Of a stretch of 64,000 nt of DNA, positions 7,858 to 16,843 are shown piece by piece. Position 1 is the first letter of the stretch; every line of letters begins with the position of its first letter. Both the position numbers and the translations under genes were made by a program. Source of the stretch: Lysinibacillus sp. FSL W8-0992 (GTDB lineage: Bacteria; Bacillota; Bacilli; Bacillales_A; Planococcaceae); assembly GCF_038008685.1 (NCBI RefSeq), contig NZ_JBBOZQ010000001.1, forward strand, positions 1,116,001 through 1,180,000, written 5' to 3'. The notes beneath the pieces were generated by a model. The model saw only the letters and a list, made by a program, of their open reading frames with translations, ran no database searches and was not told where the DNA came from.

Positions 7858-9018
7858 TTATAAATAAGATGTTAATTCATTTGCCAAAAATGGCTTCGCA
7901 TTCAACAGTGTGACAAAAGCGTCGTACTTAGCACGTTGCTGTGCACTTGGCTTTTTACCAGTATAATACGCTCGAATTAAAATATTTTTCGGTGTGTTCT
8001 CCATGTCGATAAATTCCAGTAATTGTGCTTCATAGCCAACAAGCGATAAAATCTCTGCGCGAATCGAATCGGTAGCCAATGCAGCAAAGCGTTCGCGGAC
8101 AAGACCGTGCTGTAGCATGATGTCGAGTGCGGGTGTATCAAGTTGACGGTTTAGCTCATGCTGGCAACATGGCACGCTTAAAATAACACTTGCTCCCCAT
8201 TTCACTGCGCGTGATAATGCCATATCTGTTGCTACATCACAGGCATGGAGAGTCACTACCATGTCTACATTTGATTCATCATTATAGTCATTAATATCCC
8301 CAACTAAAAATTCAAGTTGCTCGTAGCCTAAATCCTGTGCAATACGTGAGCATTCCTCGATAACCTCTTTTTTCAAATCTAAGCCAGTGACACGAATATC
8401 CAAACCTTTTTCAATTTTTAAGTAATGATATAAGGCAAACGTTAAATAGGATTTCCCTGAACCAAAATCTAAAATTCGCACTTGGCGATCTTTTGGCAAA
8501 TGGGCTAAGGCATCGTCGATAAATTCAATGAAGCGATTAATTTGCTTGAATTTATCGTATTTTTGTTTTTTTACTTTTCCTTCTTCACTTTGTACACCTA
8601 AGCGAATTAAAAAAGGGTAGGGGGTGGACTCATCAAGTAAATAGTTTTTCTTGCGGTTATGTGATAAGTTTACTTCCTTTGGTGTAGCTACTTTATCAGA
8701 CTTCCATAATACTTTGTTCTTTTTCGATAGTTGCACCTGTACTTTTTCGTCAATAAAATCGATATGTGCTTGACGGAAGTCAGCAAAAAACAGCTCGAGC
8801 TTAGGAGGGAAATCAGCTAGTATGACGTTCTCATGTTTTAAAATACGTTCATATTGGTATTCAATTTGTATATGATAAGCATCTTTCAGCATGATGGGCT
8901 TTAGTTTAATACGCTTTACTTCATTAGACTTCATACGAGGTTGACTGATTGTAGCTGCAACGAGTTGTTGTTGTGTAAATTGCTCTTGTAGCTGTGCTTT
9001 CATTTCTTCAAATGTCAT
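7858..9018 (-). CDS. Methyltransf_32-type SAM-dependent methyltransferase
   Basis: A 386-residue protein with a class I methyltransferase core in the middle: ILDFGSGKSYLTFALYHYL (motif I, about 184-202), TGLDLKKEVIEEC (motif II), VGDINDY (motif III) and VVTLHACDVATDMAL (about 262-276), followed by VPCCQHEL. The HACDxATDxAL and PCCQH motifs are those of the Methyltransf_32 family (human METTL25/RRNAD1 group). The N-terminal ~160 residues are a family-specific extension. Cysteines in the PCCQ motif are conserved. Substrate unknown, likely nucleic acid or protein. Monocistronic, ATG start. Confidence 0.8.
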   Translation of the reverse strand: MTFEEMKAQLQEQFTQQQLVAATISQPRMKSNEVKRIKLKPIMLKDAYHIQIEYQYERILKHENVILADFPPKLELFFADFRQAHIDFIDEKVQVQLSKKNKVLWKSDKVATPKEVNLSHNRKKNYLLDESTPYPFLIRLGVQSEEGKVKKQKYDKFKQINRFIEFIDDALAHLPKDRQVRILDFGSGKSYLTFALYHYLKIEKGLDIRVTGLDLKKEVIEECSRIAQDLGYEQLEFLVGDINDYNDESNVDMVVTLHACDVATDMALSRAVKWGASVILSVPCCQHELNRQLDTPALDIMLQHGLVRERFAALATDSIRAEILSLVGYEAQLLEFIDMENTPKNILIRAYYTGKKPSAQQRAKYDAFVTLLNAKPFLANELTSYL

Positions 9019-9113
9019 TTATTTCGCCTTCTTCGTTGTGTAATAGATGGCATTAGTGTAACACAATTTTATTAATTCATTGTTGTTTTCAATTTTAAAC
9101 AATCAGTATATCG

Positions 9114-9128
9114 AATATTCAGATAAAC
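9114..9128. promoter_or_regulatory. Possible CodY box upstream of putP
   Basis: AATATTCAGATAAAC differs from the CodY consensus AATTTTCWGAAAATT at four positions. putP is a CodY target in B. subtilis, which makes the weak match worth noting. Confidence 0.25.
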
Positions 9129-9214
9129 GATTTTATTTTTAATAATTTTTACGGTATATTTATAGTGAAAAGTTTTTTGAAGGTAAAGAATAATTGTGGA
9201 TAGGAGGAAGACTT

Positions 9215-10705
9215 ATGTCGGACAACACTTATCAGCTAATCGCTATTATTATTTATATGATTACAATGCTAGGAATCGGATGGTATGCATTTGTAAAAAC
9301 TTCAAATTTAACGGATTACATGCTAGGGGGACGCTCGTTAGGACCTGCTGTTACAGCCCTTAGTGCGGGTGCTGCGGATATGTCTGGTTGGCTTTTAATG
9401 GGGTTGCCAGGTGCGATTTATGTATCAGGACTTGTAGAGGCGTGGATTGCAATTGGGTTAACAATCGGTGCCTATTTAAATTGGATGTTTGTCGCACCGA
9501 GATTACGAGTTTATACGCAAGTTTCAAATGACTCTATTACAATTCCAAGTTATTTGGATAATCGATTACGTGATAATACGAAATTAATACGAATTGCTTC
9601 TGGGCTAATCATACTTATATTTTTTACATTCTATGTATCTTCAGGAATGGTAGCTGGAGGCAAGTTTTTTGATAGTTCATTTGGCTATGAATACCATACA
9701 GGTTTATTAATAGTATCAGGCGTAGTTGTTGCCTATACATTGTTTGGTGGATTTTTAGCGGTGAGTTATACAGACTTTTTGCAAGGATTAATTATGTTTT
9801 TAGCACTTATAACAGTACCGTTATTCGGGGTATTTTTAACTGGTGGACTTAGTGAAACAGTAGAGTCCATTAAGGCGGTTAACCCAGAGCATTTAAGTCT
9901 ATTACCTGCGACAGCAACTGCTGCCGCGATTATTTCTTCCCTTGCTTGGGGATTAGGATACTTTGGGCAACCACATATTATCGTACGTTTTATGGCGATT
10001 AGTTCTGTGAAGGAGACAAAACAGGCTCGCCGTATTGGTATTGGATGGATGATTTTAAGTCTTGCTGGTGCACTTGCAACCGCATTAGTAGGCGTTGCAT
10101 ACTACCAGCAAAATGCTGGCGAATTAAAGGACGCTGAAACGGTGTTTATTGTACTTGGCCAAATTTTGTTCCATCCATTTATTGCAGGTATTATGTTAGC
10201 AGCTATTTTAGCGGCAATTATGAGTACAATCTCATCGCAATTAATTGTCACTTCTTCAGCACTTGTGGAGGATATATACAAAGCGTTGTTTAATAAGACA
10301 GCTACCGATAAACATTATGTTTTTATTGGTCGAATGGCCGTATTAGTAGTAGCAATTATTGCAGCAATTTTAGCTTGGAACCCTGAAAATTCTATTTTGA
10401 ATTTAGTAGGTTTTGCTTGGGCTGGCTTTGGAGCTGCGTTTGGACCAATTATTTTATTATCATTATATTGGAAGAGATTGACGAATTACGGAGCGTTGAG
10501 TGGGATGGTGTTGGGTGCATTAACAGCTTTTGTTTGGGGAAAAATAGAATCGCTTTCAACGGCTCTTTACGAAATTGTACCAGGCTTCCTAGTTTGTTTA
10601 GTAGTAGCCGTTATTGTTAGTATGATGACATATAAAAGAAATGAAGAGATTGAAGATGAATTCAATCGTAGCGTATCATTGTTAAAAGAAGAACGAGGGA
10701 AATGA
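9215..10705 (+). CDS. putP: Sodium/proline symporter PutP
   Basis: A 496-residue sodium:solute symporter (SSS family, LeuT fold) with about thirteen hydrophobic helices. MLGGRSLGPAVTALSAGAADMSGWLLMGLPGA at residues 35-66 is the strongly conserved PutP N-terminal region, and the sodium-site SQLIVTSSALVEDIY motif follows near 342-356. Start chosen at ATG 9215 (MSDNTYQL) with AGGAGG 7 bp upstream; a GTG/TTG 21 bp earlier would place the site inside the gene. Imports proline with sodium for nutrition or osmoprotection. No putBC (degradation) genes adjoin it. Followed by a terminator near 10846. Confidence 0.92.
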   Translation: MSDNTYQLIAIIIYMITMLGIGWYAFVKTSNLTDYMLGGRSLGPAVTALSAGAADMSGWLLMGLPGAIYVSGLVEAWIAIGLTIGAYLNWMFVAPRLRVYTQVSNDSITIPSYLDNRLRDNTKLIRIASGLIILIFFTFYVSSGMVAGGKFFDSSFGYEYHTGLLIVSGVVVAYTLFGGFLAVSYTDFLQGLIMFLALITVPLFGVFLTGGLSETVESIKAVNPEHLSLLPATATAAAIISSLAWGLGYFGQPHIIVRFMAISSVKETKQARRIGIGWMILSLAGALATALVGVAYYQQNAGELKDAETVFIVLGQILFHPFIAGIMLAAILAAIMSTISSQLIVTSSALVEDIYKALFNKTATDKHYVFIGRMAVLVVAIIAAILAWNPENSILNLVGFAWAGFGAAFGPIILLSLYWKRLTNYGALSGMVLGALTAFVWGKIESLSTALYEIVPGFLVCLVVAVIVSMMTYKRNEEIEDEFNRSVSLLKEERGK

Positions 10706-11032
10706 TGAACAATACTTTAAAGAGTGAATATTGTTCGTTTCTTATATAATGCAGGTTAAGCCCGTAAAATATTGTGGAAAAGTTTCATGTAGATTTATTC
10801 ATTATAATAGGTTAAGAAAATAAAAAGAGTTTATCTACAGTTCGCATGCGCCCAATTTTAGGGCGCATTTGTTTTTAGTAATTAAAACTCAACTCTAGAA
10901 TGATTTTATTAAATAAATAGCGCTTTGGTGGAATTAAAAGAACTCGACTAAAAGACACAGATTCGGGCATTATATGGTAAGATGGAGAAAATTTGCTGTA
11001 GCGTCACCAAGGCGTTGGTGGGAGGATTGTGA
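10706..11032. other. 327-bp intergenic region before hflX
   Basis: Contains the putP terminator (10846-10876) and, at 11005-11020, the hairpin CACCAA-GGCG-TTGGTG abutting the hflX ribosome binding site (GGAGG at 11021). Otherwise AT-rich with nothing recognised. Confidence 0.5.
10846..10876 (+). terminator. putP terminator
   Basis: ATGCGCCC / GGGCGCAT, 8-bp stem with 7-nt loop, then TTTGTTTTT. Confidence 0.8.
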
Positions 11033-12319
11033 GTGGAAAAATTGAAAGAAGTAGATGTTTTACTAGAAAAAGCTATTCTTGTTGGCGTAAATTTACGTAA
11101 TGATAAGCATTTTGAGTATTCTATGGAAGAGTTAACAAATTTAGCTGAAGCATTAAATGTGGAAGTCTTAGGTGTTGTTACACAAAATTTAGAGCGTGTC
11201 ACACCTTCACATTATGTTGGAACAGGTAAAATCGAAGAGATAAAAAGCTTTTTTGAAGAAGCGCAAGCCAATCTGGTGATTTTTAATGATGAATTATCAC
11301 CTTCCCAAATTCGTAATTTAGAGCGCGATTTAGAGACGAAAGTAATCGATCGTACGATGTTAATTTTAGATATTTTTGGGCGCCGTGCAAAAACACGTGA
11401 AGCGCAAATGCAGGTAGAGTTGGCGCAACTTCAATACATGCTTCCTCGATTAGTCGGCTTGCATGCTTCGTTAAGCCGACAAGGCGGAGGTACTGGAGGC
11501 GGTTTTAAAAACCGTGGAGCTGGTGAAACGAAACTTGAGCTAGATCGTCGTAAAATTGAAGATCAGATTTCAAAAATCAAAAAAGAGTTAGAGCAAGTGA
11601 AAGAGCAGCGAGAGACGCAACGAAAACAACGTCGGAAAAATGCCGTACCTGTTGTGTCTATTGTAGGTTATACGAATGCCGGCAAATCGACAATTATGAA
11701 CCAACTACTCGCTAAAATTGGTCAAGAAGATCACAAACAAGTATTTGAAAAGGATATGCTGTTTGCGACACTTGAAACGTCTGTCCGTTATATTGAATTA
11801 CATGATAAAAAGTCATTTTTATTAACAGATACAGTCGGCTTTGTTAGTAAATTGCCGCATCATCTAGTGAAGGCGTTTCGCTCGACACTAGAAGAAGCAC
11901 GTGATGCTGATCTATTGCTTCATGTTGTAGATGTCTCAAATGCAGAGCATGGTTTTATGATGGATGTTACAAACGAAACGTTAAAGGCAGTTGGCGTTGA
12001 GGGAATCCCTACTATATATGTTTATAACAAAGCAGACTTAGCAAATGTTCCGTATCCTGTCATTAGTGGAGATAATATTTGGATTTCTGCAAAGCAGGGT
12101 AATGGTTTAGATGAACTATTACAAATTATACGACAGCACATTTTTTCTGATTATGTCACATGTAAAATGCTTATACCATATGAGCAGGGCAATGTAGTTT
12201 CTTATTTAAATGAAAATGCAACGATTTATGAAACGGCATATGAAGAAAATGGCACATTACTCAAGCTTGAAGTAAAAGAAGCGGATTACGCAAAATATCA
12301 ACAATTCGTTGTTAAATAG
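11033..12319 (+). CDS. hflX: Ribosome-associated GTPase HflX
   Basis: A 428-residue GTPase of the OBG/HflX group. The N-terminal HflX domain (1-190) contains the glycine-rich SRQGGGTGGGFKNRGAGETKLE-like segment (about 148-170) typical of the family, then a charged coiled coil, then the G domain: GYTNAGKST (G1, 212-220), DTVGFV (G3, about 265), NKAD (G4, about 341) and SAKQG (G5). HflX splits stalled or idle ribosomes, for example after heat or antibiotic stress. GTG start with GGAGG about 7 bp upstream; a small hairpin sits directly 5' of that site and could tune initiation. Monocistronic. Confidence 0.95.
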   Translation: MEKLKEVDVLLEKAILVGVNLRNDKHFEYSMEELTNLAEALNVEVLGVVTQNLERVTPSHYVGTGKIEEIKSFFEEAQANLVIFNDELSPSQIRNLERDLETKVIDRTMLILDIFGRRAKTREAQMQVELAQLQYMLPRLVGLHASLSRQGGGTGGGFKNRGAGETKLELDRRKIEDQISKIKKELEQVKEQRETQRKQRRKNAVPVVSIVGYTNAGKSTIMNQLLAKIGQEDHKQVFEKDMLFATLETSVRYIELHDKKSFLLTDTVGFVSKLPHHLVKAFRSTLEEARDADLLLHVVDVSNAEHGFMMDVTNETLKAVGVEGIPTIYVYNKADLANVPYPVISGDNIWISAKQGNGLDELLQIIRQHIFSDYVTCKMLIPYEQGNVVSYLNENATIYETAYEENGTLLKLEVKEADYAKYQQFVVK

Positions 12320-12384
12320 CAATAAGATAATCAATGCGCGGATTGGATTGCAGTTACGGTAGTCAATTTGAATAGCATTGTTTG

Positions 12385-12419
12385 AAAAATCAACAGCAAT
12401 CATGGCTGTTGATTTTTTA
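12385..12419 (+). terminator. hflX terminator
   Basis: AAAAATCAACAGC / GCTGTTGATTTTTT stem-loop with T-run. Confidence 0.85.
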
Positions 12420-12564
12420 TTTGTTTAAATATCTGTATATTTACTATTTTCTAACTTTAAATTAAATACTATTTTTTAGAGGATAGGGAAGAGTGAGAAA
12501 ACGTAGATATTTCAATATATTTAATAAAATATTGTTTAATGAGTCTGAATATAAAGAAAAATGA

Positions 12565-12579
12565 CAAATTTTCAACATT
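12565..12579. promoter_or_regulatory. Possible CodY box upstream of the peptide transporter
   Basis: AATTTTCAACATTTT shares its first eight bases with the CodY consensus but differs at four later positions. It lies just upstream of a TTGCGA-17-TAGTAT promoter-like pair. CodY control of peptide uptake is common in Bacillales. Weak. Confidence 0.25.
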
Positions 12580-12696
12580 TTTTAAAACTCTTGCGAAAGT
12601 AATAAAAACGCTTTAGTATGATGAAACATAGTTTTTTATCCTTATCAATGGGGAACAATATTTTTAAGGAATAATGAAAGTGGGAGAGGAAATTGT

Positions 12697-14184
12697 ATGT
12701 CTACTAAAGATGAAATTGTAAAATCTGTCCCTCAAAATGGATTTGTCGGACACCCTAGAGGGCTCTTTACATTATTTTTCACAGAATTTTGGGAGCGTTT
12801 TTCATACTACGGTATGCGAGCGATTCTAATCTTCTTCATGTATTATGAATTAAATGAAGGTGGATTAGGTCTTGATCGCGGTACAGCGAATTCAATTATG
12901 GCTATTTATGGTTCGCTTGTTTATATGTCAGGTATTATTGGTGGCTGGATAGCCGATCGACTTTTAGGGACACGTAAAACGATTTTTTATGGTGGCGTGT
13001 TAATTATGATCGGTCACTTACTGCTAGCATTCCCTGGCGGTGTAACAATGTTATTTGCTTCAATGGCGTTTATTGTTATCGGTACTGGTTTATTAAAACC
13101 GAATGTCTCAAGTATTGTAGGGGATATTTATGCTGAAACAGATAGCCGTCGTGATGCAGGATTCTCGATTTTCTATATGGGTATTAATATGGGTGCATTC
13201 ATTGCGCCGTTTATTGTCGGAACAATTGGACAAAAGTATAGTTTCCATTTAGGCTTCAGTTTAGCAGCGGTTGGTATGCTAATCGGATTAATTGTTTTTA
13301 AAGTAACAGAGAAAAAATATTTAGGCTTAGCGGGCTTACAAGTAAATAACCCGTTAAAACCGGAGGAACGTAAAAAAGTCTTTACGCAATTTGGTATTGT
13401 AGCATTAATCATTATTCTTTTAGGTGGCATTGGTATTAAAACTGGTGTACTAACAATGGATGTCTTTAGCTTAATTATTACTGCTCTTGGTGTGTTAATA
13501 CCAGCAGCGTTCTTTATTTATATGTATCGCAGTAAGAAAACAACAAAAGATGAGAAATCTCGCCTTCTTGCATATATACCATTGTTTTTAGCAGCAGTTA
13601 TGTTCTGGGCTATTCAAGAACAAGGTGCAACAATTTTAGCAACATATGCGGATGAGCGTACACAATTAAATATAGGTGGTTTTCGTCTTGAATCGTCTTG
13701 GTTCCAATCGCTAAACCCATTATTCGTTATTACCATGTCTCCATTATTTGCGATGCTATGGTTAAAATGGGGCGATAAGCAACCATCGACACCACGTAAG
13801 TTTTCTTATTCACTATTCTTTGCCGGACTATCATTTTTAGTGATGATGATTCCTGCACATCTTTCAGATGGACAAGCTTTAGTAAGTCCATTGTGGTTAG
13901 TATTATCATTCTTCTTAGTTGTAGTTGGGGAATTATTATTGTCTCCAGTAGGTCTGTCTGCAACAACGAAATTAGCTCCACAAGCTTTTGCTGCACAAAC
14001 AATGTCACTATGGTTCTTAACGAGTGCTGCGGCTCAAGCGATTAACGCTCAGCTAGTAAAGGTATACGAAGTTGTAAGCGAATTCACGTATTTCGGATTC
14101 TTAGGATCATTGTCAATTGTTATTGGCATACTCTTATTAGTACTTTCACCTATTATTTCTAAAGCGATGCGTGGTATTAATTAG
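12697..14184 (+). CDS. POT/PTR-family proton-dependent peptide transporter
   Basis: A 495-residue MFS-fold di/tripeptide:proton symporter. The N-terminal ExxERFxYYG signature (EFWERFSYYGMRAIL, about 30-44) and the PTR2 segment FSIFYMGINMGAFIAP near 155-170 are present; about fourteen helices, with the extra pair between the two six-helix bundles as in bacterial POTs (DtpT/YclF type). WAIQEQGATILATYADERT near 304-322 is the conserved helix-7 region. GGGAGAGGA lies 8 bp before the ATG. Imports small peptides as nutrients. Monocistronic, ended by the hairpin at 14205. Confidence 0.92.
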   Translation: MSTKDEIVKSVPQNGFVGHPRGLFTLFFTEFWERFSYYGMRAILIFFMYYELNEGGLGLDRGTANSIMAIYGSLVYMSGIIGGWIADRLLGTRKTIFYGGVLIMIGHLLLAFPGGVTMLFASMAFIVIGTGLLKPNVSSIVGDIYAETDSRRDAGFSIFYMGINMGAFIAPFIVGTIGQKYSFHLGFSLAAVGMLIGLIVFKVTEKKYLGLAGLQVNNPLKPEERKKVFTQFGIVALIIILLGGIGIKTGVLTMDVFSLIITALGVLIPAAFFIYMYRSKKTTKDEKSRLLAYIPLFLAAVMFWAIQEQGATILATYADERTQLNIGGFRLESSWFQSLNPLFVITMSPLFAMLWLKWGDKQPSTPRKFSYSLFFAGLSFLVMMIPAHLSDGQALVSPLWLVLSFFLVVVGELLLSPVGLSATTKLAPQAFAAQTMSLWFLTSAAAQAINAQLVKVYEVVSEFTYFGFLGSLSIVIGILLLVLSPIISKAMRGIN

Positions 14185-14204
14185 TTAAAGAGGCTAGAGA
14201 AAAG

Positions 14205-14247
14205 AAAAAAGTGTTAGATTGACTGCGGTCAATCTAACACTTTTTTT
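14205..14247 (+). terminator. Strong hairpin terminator, part of a repeated unit
   Basis: AAAAAGTGTTAGATTGAC / GTCAATCTAACACTTTTT, an 18-bp stem with a 4-nt loop and flanking A and T tracts. Nearly the same hairpin (central bases differ) is at 39675-39715, in both cases adjoining the same end of the long repeat. Confidence 0.9.
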
Positions 14248-14255
14248 GCTATGCC

Positions 14256-14384
14256 GTTGATGTCCGCTACGGCGGTTGCTTTCCGCGGGCACACACGTAA
14301 GCCGCAACCCTCGCTAACGCGCGGTCTGTTGCGTCTTACTATGCGTGCGTTCCCGCAGGAGTCACCGCCTTCGCTACCATCAAC
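14256..14384 (+). repeat. Long palindromic intergenic repeat, copy A
   Basis: A 129-bp GC-rich element bounded by GTTGATG and CATCAAC. The outer ~40 bp at each end are imperfect inverted repeats (GCTACGGCGGT...TTTCCGCGGGCAC against GTTCCCGCAGGAGT...ACCGCC), and internal arms GTAAGCCGCAAC / GTTGCGTCTTAC are also complementary, so the whole unit can fold as one long hairpin. No plausible protein is encoded. About 100 bp separates it from copy B. Confidence 0.85.
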
Positions 14385-14488
14385 TAGTGCATTCTTCAAA
14401 TTATTTATTGCAAAAGTAAGAATAGCTAAGGCTTCATCCATTTTGCGTAGCGGGAAAATGCCAACAATCCAACCCTTTTTGCAATGAT

Positions 14489-14616
14489 GTTGGTGTCCGC
14501 TACGGCGGTTGCTTTCCGCGGGCACACCGTAAGCCGCAACCCTCGCTAACGCGCGGTCTGTTGCGTCTTACTATGCGTGCGTTCCCGCAGGAGTCACCGC
14601 CTTCGCTACCATCAAC
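14489..14616 (+). repeat. Long palindromic intergenic repeat, copy B
   Basis: A 128-bp direct copy of the element at 14256, nearly identical over its full length (one 2-bp difference near the CACACGTAAG segment and GTTGGTG instead of GTTGATG). It is preceded by ATCCAACCCTTTTTGC, which looks like the decayed right arm of the hairpin at 14205, so the duplicated unit seems to include the hairpin. Confidence 0.85.
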
Positions 14617-14854
14617 TATTATTATCTGCTAAATTTTATCTATTGCAAAAGAAAGGCAGCTAAGTTTCTCTTCATAATAAATAGCAAATTTACATAAATC
14701 TTTGCCTTGCTTTTAAAACTTTAGGGTAATGTCCCTGCATCTTTTTTGTCTCTTGTGTAGTCTATTAGCTAGAAGATAATTTAATTTTCTGTCGAATAGG
14801 GCTGTTTTTAGTTATAATAATCTTACTAGTAACATTTTTAAGGGGTTGGTTGTC
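14617..14854. other. Intergenic region upstream of the M20 gene
   Basis: AT-rich leader before the amino acid conversion operon. The sequence TTTTAGTTATAATAATC near 14807-14823 contains a good -10 (TATAAT). No riboswitch fold recognised. Confidence 0.35.
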
Positions 14855-15982
14855 ATGAAAGAAGCATTGGATCGTTTGAGGCCTAGATTAATGGAGATTT
14901 TCACGTATTTACATGCGAATCCAGAAATAAGCTGGCAAGAGGTAGAAACAACAAATTATATTTTTGATTTGCTGACACGTGAAGGATTTTCACCGCAACG
15001 CTTTAAAAATAGCACAGGGCTGTATGTTGATATTGGTGATGGAAACCCAAAAGTAGGTTTACGTACGGATATAGATGCATTATGGCAAGAAGTAGATGGT
15101 GAGTTTAAAGCAAATCATTCTTGTGGACATGACGGACATATGACTATGGCAATCGGTGCTCTTTTACTTTTGAAAGAGCAGTCTCAATCATACAAAGGCA
15201 CAATTCGTGTTATTTTCCAACCGGCTGAAGAAAAAGGAACAGGTGCATTAGCCGTTCTAAAAGAGGGCATTATTGATGATTTAGATTATTTATTTGGAGT
15301 CCATTTAAGACCAGTACACGAGCTCGAGGACGGCACATATTGTGCAGCTTTGTATCATGGAGCATCTCGTTTACTCGAAGGTGAAATCATCGGTGAGGAT
15401 GCACATGCGGCAAGACCACATCTTGGTGTAAATGCAATAGAAGTAGGTGCAACAATTATAGAAGATTTGCGAACCATACATACAGATCCTATGGTACCTG
15501 TATCCGTTAAGATGACAAAATTTCAAGCTGGAGGTGGGTCAGGTAATATTATTCCAGGAAGAGCAGCCTTCACGATTGATATAAGAGCACAACGTAATGA
15601 TGTAATGGATACACTCGCTCAAGGTGTTAAACGTGTAATCGATTCTTCAAAAATTTTGCATAAAGTGCAAATTGAGTTGCGTACAGTTGCTAATATTGTG
15701 GCAGCGGAGGTAGACACAACTGCTCAATATGTTATGGAGCAAGCCATTGTAAAGGCAGCGGGGTTATCTAATTTACGAAAGCCTGTGCATACACCAGGAG
15801 GAGAAGATTTTCACCATTATGCAGTTCAACGTCCGCATTTAAAAACGACGATGCTTGGACTAGGCTGTGGATTAACACCAGGACTACACCATCCGAAAAT
15901 GAAATTTAAGCAGGCAAGACTTGTAACTGGAGTTGAAATTCTTGCAAACGCTGTATTAGGAGCATTAGAACTCGAAACATAA
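14855..15982 (+). CDS. M20-family amidohydrolase, candidate N-succinyl-L-amino acid desuccinylase
   Basis: A 375-residue zinc peptidase-fold amidohydrolase of the M20 family (AmhX/HipO-like). Metal and catalytic motifs seen: RTDIDAL (about 70-76), HSCGHDGHM (Cys90-Gly-His92), PAEEKGTGA (catalytic Glu125-Glu126) and the C-terminal HHPKMKF. Start at ATG 14855 with AGGGG 9 bp upstream. Sixteen bp downstream comes a GNAT-like gene, then an enolase-superfamily racemase. In Geobacillus kaustophilus (known literature) an M20 desuccinylase, a GNAT succinyltransferase and N-succinylamino acid racemase convert D- to L-amino acids; the same three families here in one operon suggest this enzyme performs the last, hydrolytic step. 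Without the context it would be called a generic amidohydrolase. Confidence 0.8.
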   Translation: MKEALDRLRPRLMEIFTYLHANPEISWQEVETTNYIFDLLTREGFSPQRFKNSTGLYVDIGDGNPKVGLRTDIDALWQEVDGEFKANHSCGHDGHMTMAIGALLLLKEQSQSYKGTIRVIFQPAEEKGTGALAVLKEGIIDDLDYLFGVHLRPVHELEDGTYCAALYHGASRLLEGEIIGEDAHAARPHLGVNAIEVGATIIEDLRTIHTDPMVPVSVKMTKFQAGGGSGNIIPGRAAFTIDIRAQRNDVMDTLAQGVKRVIDSSKILHKVQIELRTVANIVAAEVDTTAQYVMEQAIVKAAGLSNLRKPVHTPGGEDFHHYAVQRPHLKTTMLGLGCGLTPGLHHPKMKFKQARLVTGVEILANAVLGALELET

Positions 15983-15997
15983 AGGAGGCATCAGAAA

Positions 15998-16822
15998 ATG
16001 TTAGAAAACGTTTCTATTAAAAAAATGATGACACCTGAGGAAATTGCTGAGGTGCAATTCTTAAATGTTGAAATTTGGGGGAGTCAGGCAATCCCCTCAC
16101 ATCAAATGCTAGCGGCTGTTCAAAATGGCGGATTATTGCTTGGTGCGTATTTTGAAGGTCGACTAATTGGTTTTAATTACTGCTTTGTAGGTTACCGCGA
16201 AGGAAAAATGTATCTACACTCACACATGATTGGCGTCGAAAAAACATATCGTGAACAAGGTGTAGGAGAGTTATTGAAGCATGCCCAGCAAGAATATGCG
16301 CGGGAGAATGGGTTTCAGCTTGTCCGTTGGCTAATTGATCCATTAGAAGCGCGTTTAGCAAATTTATCGTTTTTAAAGCTAGATGCATATAGCAATCAGT
16401 ATGAAATAGATTATTACGGTCCGTTGCAAGATGATTTTAATGATGGACTGCCCTCTGACCGCATTGCAGTAGAGTGGTGGGTTGAGCGTAAGCATGCAGA
16501 CGATAGTTTGGATGAGCTAGAAGAAGCGGCAGAACAAGTAGTGTCGTGGTCATTGACGGTTGATGGATTACCAGTGCTCGATAAAGATAGTGAATTTCAA
16601 AGTAACCAAAGATTTTATAAGGACGCTTATTTACTCCCAATTCCACAGTATTTACAAAAGATGAAAGTGGAAAGTCCTAAATTGGCAGAGGACTGGCGTT
16701 ATAAAATTCGTACAATATTAACGACCTTTTTTGATCAAGAATATGCAATTGTTCGGGTGAAAAAGGAAAAAGAATATATTCATTTTTACCTGTTAGTCAG
16801 ACGCTCTTTATTGGCTTTATAA
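15998..16822 (+). CDS. GNAT-fold acyltransferase (COG3375-like), candidate D-amino acid N-succinyltransferase
   Basis: A 274-residue protein whose first ~150 residues are a GNAT domain: LIGFNYCFVG (strand 4), LHSHMIGVEKTYREQGVGELLK (strand 4 to the acetyl/succinyl-CoA pyrophosphate loop REQGVG, about 76-89) and VRWLIDPLEARLANLSFLK. The C-terminal ~120 residues form a second region found in COG3375 proteins. AAAGGAGG precedes the ATG. Placed between an M20 hydrolase and an enolase-superfamily racemase, it fits the succinyl-CoA:D-amino acid N-succinyltransferase of the D- to L-amino acid conversion pathway. The acyl donor and specificity are inferred from context. Confidence 0.75.
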   Translation: MLENVSIKKMMTPEEIAEVQFLNVEIWGSQAIPSHQMLAAVQNGGLLLGAYFEGRLIGFNYCFVGYREGKMYLHSHMIGVEKTYREQGVGELLKHAQQEYARENGFQLVRWLIDPLEARLANLSFLKLDAYSNQYEIDYYGPLQDDFNDGLPSDRIAVEWWVERKHADDSLDELEEAAEQVVSWSLTVDGLPVLDKDSEFQSNQRFYKDAYLLPIPQYLQKMKVESPKLAEDWRYKIRTILTTFFDQEYAIVRVKKEKEYIHFYLLVRRSLLAL

Positions 16823-16843
16823 TAGAGCTAAGGAGTGAATTTT

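Noticed and set aside
14229..14525. Open frames on both strands inside the tandem long repeats
   Set aside because: They exist only because the GC-rich palindromes lack stops; no ribosome binding site, and the frame is not kept in copy C.
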